From Nymphaea colorata (lineage: Eukaryota > Streptophyta > Magnoliopsida > Nymphaeales > Nymphaeaceae): a DNA stretch of 64,000 bases. Positions 48,591-64,000 of the stretch are shown here, one piece after another; position 1 is the stretch's first letter, and each line of letters begins with the position of its first letter. The position numbers and the translations under genes are program-made. The notes below the pieces were generated by a model, which was given only the letters and a program-made list of their open reading frames with translations, was not told the origin of the DNA and made no database searches. The DNA is taken from contig NC_045145.1 of assembly GCF_008831285.2 (NCBI RefSeq), forward strand, positions 16,552,802-16,616,801, given 5' to 3'.

Positions 48591-51449
48591 CTCGGTTGGG
48601 CATTCAGAATGCTTGAGGTCCTTCTGGCACCTTCGGTCTCGCCAATCGCCAATAAAAAAAGAGGCACCATGTCCCAACCAGATCGCAGTCAACTAGCATA
48701 TGTAGACAAGGGATTCCAGTTTCAGTCGGCACATGACAAGATCCTGTCATACCAAATCTCCAGATATATTTCTCCTATCCCTGCACCCAGATGACTAGAG
48801 GGCCTCTGCTATTCAGGCCATACAATTCCTGTCACCTTTTCCTTCTTCTACCTAAAGGACAAAAAAGATAAATCTAGGGCAAAATCAGTAGGTCCTGCCC
48901 CACAATGGCGAATCAAAGTGTGGTTGGATCTGTTCACACAACAAAAAAGACAGCTCAATTGGATAACTACAGGGCACATGCATGGATCACACAGTATTGC
49001 ATAATTTTGATTGTTGATGTCAAAGATGTTGATCATTGAAAAGCAGCTGCCAGAAAGACCCAAGAGCTAGATGCATGAGCAGTGATAATCAAAGTTGTCG
49101 TTTCATATGTTGGGTAGCGTTATAAACAGTTCAAATGCGGGTTGGACGCATCATTTACAGAATTCGACCTAATTCGATGCTTTGTAATAGGATTTGCGTT
49201 CAGACTCAAATTCAGAGACCTATTTTTTTATACCAATTAATTCAATCTGACTAGAATAAGATCCGTCATCAATATGTAACTGGGTCAGATCTCTATCGTA
49301 TCCATGGCAGACTAGGACCTAACAACTGATTAGAAATCAAACACAGATTCGTTAACAGCATCCAACTAATTGGATTTGAACTTGGATGCATTTTTCATTA
49401 CTGATTTTGGGGTTGGAGTGGTAAATGTAACAAGGGACTGGACTGCTACCTCTAAGGCGTTTCTGGTCCTATACATTTCTCTTGATGAGGTTAAAAGTTT
49501 GATGCTTCGAGAACATACCCAAGTTGGCGGCATTTAGCTGAAGCAACTTGTACATATCAACAAGCTGAATCCATGTGTTGTCCATCCAATTAATATTGCT
49601 GCTACCAATCATGCAACCATTGTGATGGACTATCCCAATAAACAAAAATTGGATGCAGATTTCTTTCATCAATGTGTGTGTGTGTGTGTGTGTTGAGAGA
49701 GAGAGAGAGAGAAAAAGAGAGAGAGAGAGAGGTTAGAAAATAGGCCTCACATGCAAAAGAAAGAGCCAGCGCTATGCAATTGTATAGGTTTCTGTACCGG
49801 AAAATCTGAATAATTAGGACAATTCATTAAAGAAACCTGCTGCAAAAACATCTAGCTTCAGGCAATCATGTTTTGAATGAGGCAGTAAGGTTCAGAAAAA
49901 GATAACTTCTGCGTCACATCCGAAGGGATAGAGTAAAGAAAAGCTCCCCTTTGGTGCGAATATGGCCACGCTACAAAGATACGGATATGAACTGACTAGT
50001 GATCGGGAGCTTGACACTTGACACAGCAGTTGATATTTCTCTTTTTCTGCAAATAAATAAAAATAACATTTTCGAGGTCATAAGATGTAAAGATTCTCTT
50101 TCCCGAGACGCCACCAAGAAAATTAAAGTGACAATGTCTATACATGTGAGGTTCTTGTCAATCTACCTGACTCCAAATGGCGTGTCACTGTAACATGATT
50201 CAGTACATACAAAAGGTAATCCTCCGTAGTTTGTTAATATATAAAAAGCCAATAAAATCTGCCCCTTTAATTAAAGCTAAGCAAAACTGGCCACAGAAGC
50301 ATATTCCAATAGTAAGGGAGCTACTATATTTGAGACAAGACTGAATGCATGATTTCTGTCGATCCAGGTGCAGATCTCCTCAGCCTTTCATGGTGGCATA
50401 ACTAATGCATGCCAACATAAGCACGAGAATGAGAAAGACATGCATATGAAGTCATCACTGTAAGGCCCACTCGATCTTTTATAATGGTCAACAGCTTGAT
50501 GAGTCTAAAGGCTTGTTGTCAGGACGGTAGAATCCAAGCCCATGCATGTCTTGGGGGAAATAATTGAACCACTTTTGAGAGCCACTCAGTCTGTCTCTCT
50601 CAACTCCACATGCAATATGCATTGCATAAGTCCATTTGAATCACAAGTTTAGCAGTATCAATCCATGCTCCCCATCAGAAAGTTACGGTTTCAGCTATTC
50701 ATTTCATTCACAAATTGTATTTTCTTCTGATGAGCAAGCATTTCTTTTCTGCAGACAGCGATAATAAACTTCGAAGAAGAGTCGATAAGTTCTGTAATAT
50801 GTCATATGCATTTCTTTGGTCGATTTGATTTGTTTGAAGATATTAGTTCCCAATGTTGCATGCATCTTTCAACCAACTGAATGCAGACAAAGTCATCTGC
50901 TATATATTTTGATCTGATCGATGCACTGCGCTCGAAATATTTGCAGAAGTTAGAGGAGTTGGGTCGTGAAGTACTTTGGTTAATTGCATGAATGGTAGTC
51001 CATCAATTCATGCTGAAGCGAACACCAACATCAAAATACAGAGACTGCAAAAAGTTTGATTTTGGGTGGATGAAACTTGTGCAGAATTAGTTTTACCTAC
51101 TGCATTAGAGCCTATGTACCATCTTTTATGGAATTTGGTCACCTAAAAATGAATTTGGATTTGATTTAGCAGAAGATTCCATATTTATGCGTGACCACAG
51201 CAGACATTTATTGAACATCAATTGGATTTTCCGACTCGAATTCAGGTAATCAGAAACTGATTAGTAATTGAATCCTAGTTTCATTAACCAAATTGATTCA
51301 AAATCTAATGGATTTGGTAATCAGATGTGCCTGATAAGCTTACATTGATATCAAGTGATCATAACAATTTAGAGAGAGACGCACTACTCAGGTCCTCCAT
51401 CGAAGTATATTATTACTTGAGGGGGTGGGTCTCACCAGAACTTAAAAGG

Positions 51450-51566
51450 GTGCGTCTCATCAGCAGTAAACCACTAGTGGAGCCCAAAAACACTGTCCTT
51501 TTGTCAGGGAAGAGTGCGTCTCATCAGCAGTAAACCAAAAACACTGTCCTTTTGTCAGGGAAGAGT
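51450..51566. repeat. Tandem duplication with 64-bp period
   Basis: GTGCGTCTCATCAGCAGTAA begins at 51450 and 51514. Both copies continue to CACTGTCCTTTTGTCAGGGA. The first carries a 12-bp insertion after ACCA relative to the second. The repeat lies directly upstream of the (TC)n microsatellite. Confidence 0.9.
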
Positions 51567-51586
51567 ACAAGGCGTACTCAACCGGA

Positions 51587-51636
<50 letters not shown>

Positions 51637-52073
51637 GGAAAAGTTATAGAAATTAAGTTTGCAATAAACATTTACCTATCATTTTTTTTCTTCTCTATAG
51701 TAAAAAATGCAAAGGTTTGTCATAAAGACAACCTAACTCAGTTTGTAACTAGGCTTTCTTCATGACCAGGTTTTGTCTTGTGGCATGAAAATGAATCCAA
51801 TCTTTACAAGGAGTACTTGAGTGGAAGCTCCAATATGAATCTGAAGGGCACCCAATCTCTAACCAAATTTAAAAGATAATTGTGTCTATGTACTTCTCAT
51901 ACAAGGCCAGCTTAAGACCGGCCTGCTGTTGATCAAATGGATCAAATTCTGTTCCTGGGTTCAACTTGGATATTGTAACAACAGAATATGTACTTAATCC
52001 CAGTGCTAATTAAATCTATGATACCATCTGCCTCGTCCTGCAGAGAGTATATGAGTATACCGGTTTTGGAGTT

Positions 52074-52107
<34 letters not shown>

Positions 52108-52910
52108 CTCCTGCACTGTCTGTTGCGCCAACCCTTTTAGCGATGAAGTTTTTGTATGTTTAAGTTTATTTTGCACAGCAGCGTGGATCTAAAATCATCT
52201 CAAATATCTTCTGATTAGTTGTTTTGTTGGAAGGACGGTATACTCCTGACTCACTTTTCGAAAAAAAAAAAAGGACGAACAAACAGACATAAAATTGAGA
52301 AAAGTAAAAATAAGACAGCTTCCTTTCACGAAAATGTGAGATCTATGGAGTCCACGAAGATCTGGTAGCTTCTTCTCATTCCGGATATTCTTCTCACGTG
52401 AAATGGACAGGAAAGCGAAACTCTTCAACTACACGAAATTATCTTCCAGTTCCATGTTAGCTTACAAGCAGCTGCGCTCTTTCTATTTCACCATTAAGTG
52501 GACTGAGTTTCCCTTCACAATTTTGACTCTCTTTTTTTTTCGTATCTGTTTCTTCTCATCTCTGAAAACAGGTGTTCCAAAATAATCCACAAAGATCATT
52601 TTCCAAGTGGTTTCACCCTTACTTCCAAATTCTTCAGGTCATGATATTTTCTTCTAACCCAGTAAAGAAAATGACGATATCCAAATTGAATTTGGAAAAG
52701 TCAGACCAATTATTAATAATGCAGTATGTAATTTATCTTGTGCATATATAATTCCTTACCAAAAACTATGCACCAAAGTCCAAGGTGACCTGATTTATCA
52801 GAAGGGCATGCAAATCTCCTTAAACATGTTCTTAAGAAGTGAGATAGTGGGTCATAGAAAAGAATGATGGTTAACGGCATACACATATGATAAGGATGCC
52901 AGCATCATGA

Positions 52911-52998
52911 TAAGGATCATTTGGAAAGGATCATGGCAAAAATCAAGACTATGGTAAGGACCGTTTGGAAATGATCATGGCAAAAATCAAGACAATGA
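52911..52998. repeat. Imperfect 44-bp tandem duplication
   Basis: Copies at 52911 and 52955 share GATCATGGCAAAAATCAAGA and differ by a few substitutions. Confidence 0.75.
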
Positions 52999-53422
52999 TT
53001 ATGGAAATAGTTACAACAAAAATTAAGGAACGGTTTTGTTGATAATGAATATCTTGTAACAGCTCTTTAAAATAAAGAGTCATCTCAGCTGTAATGCGTA
53101 TATAAGAGATTGACATACTTTGTCAATTTTAAGGCCAATGTCGGTAAAGAAAATATGCTCCACGTTAATCTCCTAAGCTTTTTTTTGTTATTGCTTTAGG
53201 TTTTTCAACAGGTCACTTGTATAAATTCTTAATAAGAGCTATCGTAGATTAAGGTATCAATATAGACCGAACCATGTTAAAATATTTCTTTTTTTCCTCT
53301 GCTTTCTTTTACTAACTTGTCAAAATCAAATTACACGTTGATTGAGTTAACCATGTGCTAAACAAGAAAAGCGTACCCCAAAAGAAAGAAAAGTAAAACA
53401 GAGTCTTGTCAAATTATCTAAC

Positions 53423-53508
53423 AAAAATCCACCTCGTGAAATAAATAACTAAGAGCCAATTTGTTAAAAATCCACCTCGTGAAATAAATAACTAAGAGCC
53501 AATTTGGT
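53423..53508. repeat. 43-bp tandem duplication
   Basis: AAAAATCCACCTCGTGAAAT begins at 53423 and again at 53466, and the copies are essentially identical up to CCAATTTG. Confidence 0.9.
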
Positions 53509-54106
53509 ACCATGGAAGAAGAAAAGGGAAGGCCCAGACCATGTAAAAAGTAAAATTAGATATCCCCATTAATTTGATCCATCTTCAGTCTTGATCATGG
53601 CTAGGAATGGTATGGCCTGCCATGTGTTGGATGAGAGTGGAGCCTAATCCCAATTTAACAAGCTTTGTTTGCAAAATTTTGTGGTGGAGATAATATTTTA
53701 ATTGTTTGCAGTTGCGGCGTTGCCCTGGACAGCTGTTTCTGAAGAAGGCTAGCATCTCTTGCGTTTGTCTTTGTTCAAAGTGGCGAATGTTGATTAATGT
53801 GACTGTAGAAGACCGTCCATCTTTTCAAACCACATAAATTCTTGTGTGCATGTTTGTGTATTTTATTTTTTTTGACTTCTTTTCCATCTTGAGAGAACGA
53901 GAGAACATTGTAATTAACCCTATTCACTTCAACGATCGTAGAGGTTACACATGTATCCAAAGTACGAACAATATGGATGTTTGTTGTCCTAACCATTCTT
54001 AGTAGTCCCTATCTTGATAAGAAGAAGGTCATTTTTCTACTTGTATAAGTTTGGGTGCAATACGACAATGCAGGTACGTACAACAGTTTTAGAAAATGAG
54101 TATGGG

Positions 54107-54157
<51 letters not shown>

Positions 54158-54624
54158 TGAGAGGGAGAAGAGAAAGAGAGCATGTAAGGGCTAGGCACTT
54201 AATTGCTAGATGAATAAGAATAATCTCAGTCTTTGATTTTTTTTTTTAGATCAATAATTAAGATAAAAATAAGGAGAAAAAGAAGATTAGGCATTTTTGT
54301 TGTATAGTAGTGGTTCACACTTCTTTTTCTTTTTTTTTTCTTCTCAATCGTTAATTTGAAAAAGATTAAGGGTGGAGATTGTTTCTTAGTCATTTAGCAT
54401 GTAAGTGTCTAACATGTATACACACATTGTACATTTTTTAAAAAAGAAAAAAGGATTTAATGCATCTTAAATAGCGTCCAATATATATATACTCAAATCC
54501 CAGTATCGGTGTCAAAACATGTCCTAATGTGTCCCAATATTGTGTAGCCATGTCGGCATGTCAACACAGATTCTCTGGACCAATCCACAATGTCCATATG
54601 ACAGTTCTTAATACTATGCTACTA

Positions 54625-54740
54625 GAGTTACAAACATATATTTTTGAAAATATTGGAAAAATGCTTTATAATATTTTTGTGAGTTACAAACATATATTTA
54701 GAAAATATTGGAGAAAATAAATGCTTTATAATATTTTTGT
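54625..54740. repeat. Imperfect tandem duplication of about 56-60 bp
   Basis: GAGTTACAAACATATATTT begins at 54625 and 54681; both copies end with GCTTTATAATATTTTTGTGA. Confidence 0.85.
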
Positions 54741-56019
54741 GACGTAGGAGACCCCGACAGTCTATGAAGATCTGGCAGCTTCCCCAAATCCTGATCTTAT
54801 GAAAGCATGGAGCCTCAAGGTCTACCAACATCTCGTCGCTTCTTCCTCTTCCTGTTCATGCATTCACTGTAGACCTCATTCTCTATAAAGATTGACAACG
54901 AACGATTTCCCTGAGCCCTCCCCATACAAGCAAACAAACTCGCTTTCCCTTTTTTCTTGAAATGACACTATAAATTCTCTTAATAGATTGACCTGTCTAG
55001 TTAAAGCATAATTTGAACAAGTAATCACTAACTCATTCCGGTCAGTAGCCTTCCTTCCATCTCTTAGAGTTGATGACTGCTTTTGGTGCTTTGGGGTTGT
55101 GGCCTTTTTAAGTTTCAACTTGCACATCAGTGTCTTATTTTGCAACACGAGAATTGACGTCACGAAAGTTTAAAATGAGATTTAACCACCTACTAGCCTC
55201 TATCCTGATCGTAGCAACGACCTCCTTAGGGATGCGATCACTAACTCGTTAATCAAACTTTGTCGAAAGGAAAGAATATAACATTCTGCATACTTGGAGA
55301 ACAAGAACTAGCACCCTCTTATTGTGGAGGAGGTCAAAAGCTCATCACCCAGCTCCCACTAACATAATTCATGCAAAACTGTTGGCATAGAATACTTGTT
55401 CCTAGAAATTGCCCAATTAAAAGGACGATGAAGAATAGTGTTTTCACGAAATATGAAACCCATAAAACCAAGCAGCAGTTTGACTATCAAGACACTAGGC
55501 CCTTTTCAACCATGAATAGCAACTAACTTGGGACTGGTGCAATATGACCTAATTTCTTTTGCTATAATTCTGCAAAGTTTTCAATTTAATCAAGTTGGCA
55601 CCTGTAAAATTTCCAGTCCACTAAAAGAAATGACAACGCAACTGATATATACTTTTATTAAATATGGGGATTTATGTTATTATTTCCACATAGATCAAGT
55701 CACTATATGTGTGTGAGGCGGACAGCTTGGATCATGCATCTGGTCTGCCAAGTACACTTGTAAGCATCCAGTGATTTCAAGATTGCATGTTTCTTGGATT
55801 TTTTTGAATTAGACTCTATAACGGTATTGTTTGCTCGATAGGTGTTTGCTTTTGAATTATTCAATTAGAATATGTGAGTATGGATATCACTTACAACGTG
55901 GAGTGGAGGAAATGTTCTCTGGAGTTTTTATCCTCACACCAGTTTCCTTCAAACTCGTATCGAAGGAAAAGCGGATCGACCGTCCAACCAAAATACATCA
56001 AGCTTTTGTTTCTTGTCAA

Positions 56020-56256
56020 TTACAAAAGAGACACATTGAAAATGCAAGTGATGTTAGATTTGGATATGGCGCTTTCTAGGAGTTGACAAAGCAACAGCCC
56101 TTTGTACGATATGAATGGATACCGCCCCGAGATGATCCAAGACTTCCTAAAAGTTTGTGAAAATCCAGCAGCTTCTTCCAATTCTTTTTGAAGTTCATGT
56201 ATCTTTTCACTACCAAGTGCAAGCTTTTCATCTTTATCGAGCACCGAAATGTTCAA
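56020..56256 (-). pseudogene. Possible gene fragment, coiled-coil-like peptide
   Basis: The minus-strand frame contains DKDEKLALGSEKIHELQKEL, a heptad-like charged stretch that looks more like real protein than random AT-rich translation. It is short, isolated and has no visible neighbouring exons or family identity. It could be a decayed exon or chance. Confidence 0.2.
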
Positions 56257-56730
56257 TCACTTTCAACTTGGGAGAACTGGAGCCGACACTTTTCGTTTTA
56301 TCAATTATATTGTTCCTTTATCTGATTATTATACATTATGTTATACAAGAAATGCACTATTGTTAGCTCGACTAAACACATGACATCCACTAACGCATAT
56401 GTATTTTCTAGCACTTGTGAAGACTTCAGTGCTGGTGAGGCCTTGTCATTGGGATTAGAAACAACAAAACAAAAGAGATTAAAGAACTTAGATTTCAGAA
56501 GAGATGGAAGATTAAGTGCTTTTACCAACTTAATAAAAGAACTGATCTAAGTGATTTGCCAGATCATCGCAAAGCGGTGATCGACGCGTATCGCGAAAGA
56601 CAAATCCGAGTGGACAAATTTCCTGCGCGGTGGAAGGCAAGGATTGAGCCGCGTGGACGATGGCAGCTGTGATTTGGCAAATCGCGGACATCGCCATCGA
56701 AGCGTCCATTTTAACCTTTGGATGCTCAAC

Positions 56731-57138
56731 ACGTGGCACACTAACATGCTATTTTTCGCATGAACGAAAATTACCCAATGGCAAGGATTTGCCAAACCAA
56801 CCATAGAGCTCAAAGTTTACAGCTGGCCGATATTGCACGTCATCAGTTAGCTGTTTCGCGAGACGGAACGCTTACACGTGTCCGCAAAGGCTGACGTGAG
56901 GTGAGGTCAGTCGGTTCTTGTGGACCCGGGGCACTCAAAGTCTCTGATGCTTTCAGATCCACATACCGGGCCCGGACCCGGTGCTGGGTCCCACTATCTC
57001 TGATGACGTGGACACAGAGTGCGCTGGAATCCACGCGCTGTGGGGACCACTCAAAATCTTTTTTGAGTCACGTGAGGCCCAGGTCCTCTCGCTCGCCCCG
57101 TTTATGGAAACGTTCCTGCCAGCAAGAGCGACCGACGT
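56731..57138 (+). promoter_or_regulatory. ACGT-core (ABRE/G-box) cluster upstream of CYP707A
   Basis: Seven ACGT cores occur within 408 bp, at 56731, 56837, 56876, 56894, 57006, 57070 and 57135. They include ACGTGGC (56731), the palindromes ACACGTGT (56874-56881) and TCACGTGA (57068-57075), and three GACGTG copies. These are binding sites for bZIP factors such as ABF/AREB. The block is also GC-richer than its surroundings. It lies 1.0-1.4 kb upstream of an ABA 8'-hydroxylase start codon, so ABA feedback control of ABA breakdown is the natural inference. Confidence 0.6.
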
Positions 57139-58057
57139 GGTCCCCACCATCCGCCCAGTTACCACAATGCCCTCCAAACTTTTGGATGTTCACCATTTTG
57201 GTCGTTTCACTTATGTCCCCCCGTAAAGTTTGGAAAACGAGGGTCTATGCACTTGTGAGGCAAGTTTTTTGGTTTTGGAAGACGGATCTCAATCCGGTTG
57301 GCCCGGTTCAAAACCATGAACGACATTTCAACCTCTACTTATCAATATCAACTCGTCTCTCAATCTTATCTTCAAAAGGTACACGACCAAGATTAGCTAA
57401 TAACTAATGGAAAATTTGTTGGTATTGTTTCATGTATCTGTCTCAAATATTAGAACATGTAATACTACAACACAAACACAGCGCTCCAAATGGTTTCCAA
57501 AAGACCAATCGTCATCCAAAGGAATGGTGTTTATGTTCCTCAATGTTTCGCTAACGAATCATGGCTTTTGAGTCCTCAAATGCGCACAACAAGATCATTG
57601 TTAAGAGTTCTTAGCACCATAAGCCACAATGTTCAGTTAGGTATTGGGTATGGCTTCAAATTCAGATCGAAGGCTAAGTCTAGTCATAACTCTCAGGCGC
57701 CTTGGCCGTATCCAATTACTGGATCATGGACCCACGCAAATCTTATCCGACCCTATTTTCGACTTGGTTGCAACCTAATGAAGCCAAACCGCACCTTGTG
57801 CCCTCGAGAATTGAGCCTATGCATGCCTGGGGATCGCCAACTCCACCCTTTTTACTTCAATCATGGAGGTGGATTTTGCCCATTAGGTATGACTTTGCCC
57901 ACTGCGTAAAAAAGCGGTTCGACCCAATCCCTTTGAATGTAAACATATGAGTCATCCTCCTAAGATCACCAACTGACAAATTCAGGTCACTTTTATTCTG
58001 TCTCCCCACAAACTATTTGTTAACGCACTAACTAAAACTAAAACCCCCTCCAGCCGC
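57139..58057. other. Region between the ACGT cluster and the CYP707A TATA box
   Basis: The 139-codon frame at 57490-57909 shows no domain and is not supported as a gene. Nothing else is recognised apart from GC-richer words near 57690-57850 that may be decayed transposon sequence. Confidence 0.4.
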
Positions 58058-58065
58058 TATATAAG
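58058..58065 (+). promoter_or_regulatory. TATA box of CYP707A
   Basis: TATATAAG lies 107 nt upstream of the ATG at 58172. Transcription would start near 58090, leaving a leader of about 80 nt. An ATG at 58089 falls right at the expected start site and is out of frame with the main ATG. Confidence 0.65.
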
Positions 58066-58171
58066 CATCACTCTGGTCAGACTTCTCTATGCAATTAGGA
58101 TCTCTTTCACCATTTCCCCTTGTTTCTGCTTCTCTTTCAAACCCTGGAGGCTTGAGTAAGGGGAGGGAAAC

Positions 58172-63872
<5,701 letters not shown>

Positions 63873-64000
63873 AAGCCTAACAGCATGCTTCGATCTGTTT
63901 ATGCGGAAGTGCCTTCTTCTCTCCTTTTGTGGTGTTAAAAACAGCTCAAAAGTCGATGGAGCTGAAAATCATTCTCAATTGAATTGAAATTATGTTGCTA

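Larger units (their letters stand above)
48591..56530. other. Gene-poor stretch with microsatellites and small tandem duplications
   Basis: No confident gene. Microsatellites: GT/GA runs at 49674-49732, (TC)n 51588-51636, (TA)n 52076-52103, and (TA)n then (GA)n 54112-54160. Stretches at 49135-49400 and 51160-51325 carry ATTGGATTTGAA and GATTTGGTAATC words typical of decayed repeats. Most short frames lack any family signature. Confidence 0.5.

Noticed and set aside
54876-55163. Minus-strand frame as a retroelement protein fragment.
   Set aside because: No reverse transcriptase, integrase or gag motif is visible.
57490-57909. 139-codon ATG-initiated frame as a gene.
   Set aside because: No domain, no splice-linked neighbours, odd composition; more likely random or transposon-derived.

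Overview
The window is nuclear DNA from a flowering plant. It contains six multi-exon genes with GT-AG introns, all belonging to plant families: a CLASRP/SWAP-type SR-like splicing protein, a DUF1685 protein, a COR27/COR28-type cold and clock protein, heat stress factor HSFB1, ferredoxin-nitrite reductase and an ABA 8'-hydroxylase (CYP707A). They are separated by long AT-rich intergenic stretches full of microsatellites, short tandem duplications, MITE-like elements and decayed transposon pieces. I could not place the species; intron and intergenic lengths suggest a medium-sized genome. No tRNA, rRNA, organelle insertion, CRISPR or bacterial feature was seen.

Layout. 1-6651 (minus): CLASRP-like gene, running off the left edge. 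6.7-14.4 kb: divergent intergenic region with a TRIM-like LTR relic, a MITE with a perfect 10-bp target duplication, and other repeats. 14421-17909 (plus): DUF1685 gene, one long exon and a 26-codon last exon. 17.9-21.2 kb: repeats, including a GC-rich inverted-terminus element of about 1 kb. 21184-24647 (plus): COR27/28-like gene with a likely 30-nt microexon. 24.6-33 kb: repeats. 33.0-35.2 kb (plus): HSFB1, with heat shock elements, two abutting upstream ORFs and the two-exon coding sequence. 35.2-42.5 kb: mostly empty, with a Mutator-like MITE. 42487-45188 (plus): nitrite reductase, five exons. 45.2-58 kb: gene-poor, ending in an ACGT-rich block and a TATA box. 58172-63872 (plus): CYP707A, nine exons.

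Biology. Four of the six genes are stress or environment genes: cold/clock/light (COR27/28), heat/immunity (HSFB1), nitrate assimilation (NiR) and ABA breakdown (CYP707A). They are separate transcription units and not an operon. The gene set matches pieces that, from memory, are adjacent pairs in Arabidopsis (CLASRP-HSFB1, DUF1685-COR28, DUF1685-NIR1), so the window may preserve an ancestral gene order. The most interesting regulatory features are the tandem uORFs in the HSFB1 leader, the perfect heat shock elements upstream of it, and the ABRE/G-box cluster upstream of the ABA 8'-hydroxylase.

Exon coordinates were worked out by hand from reading frame, splice phase and family homology. They have not been checked against transcripts.
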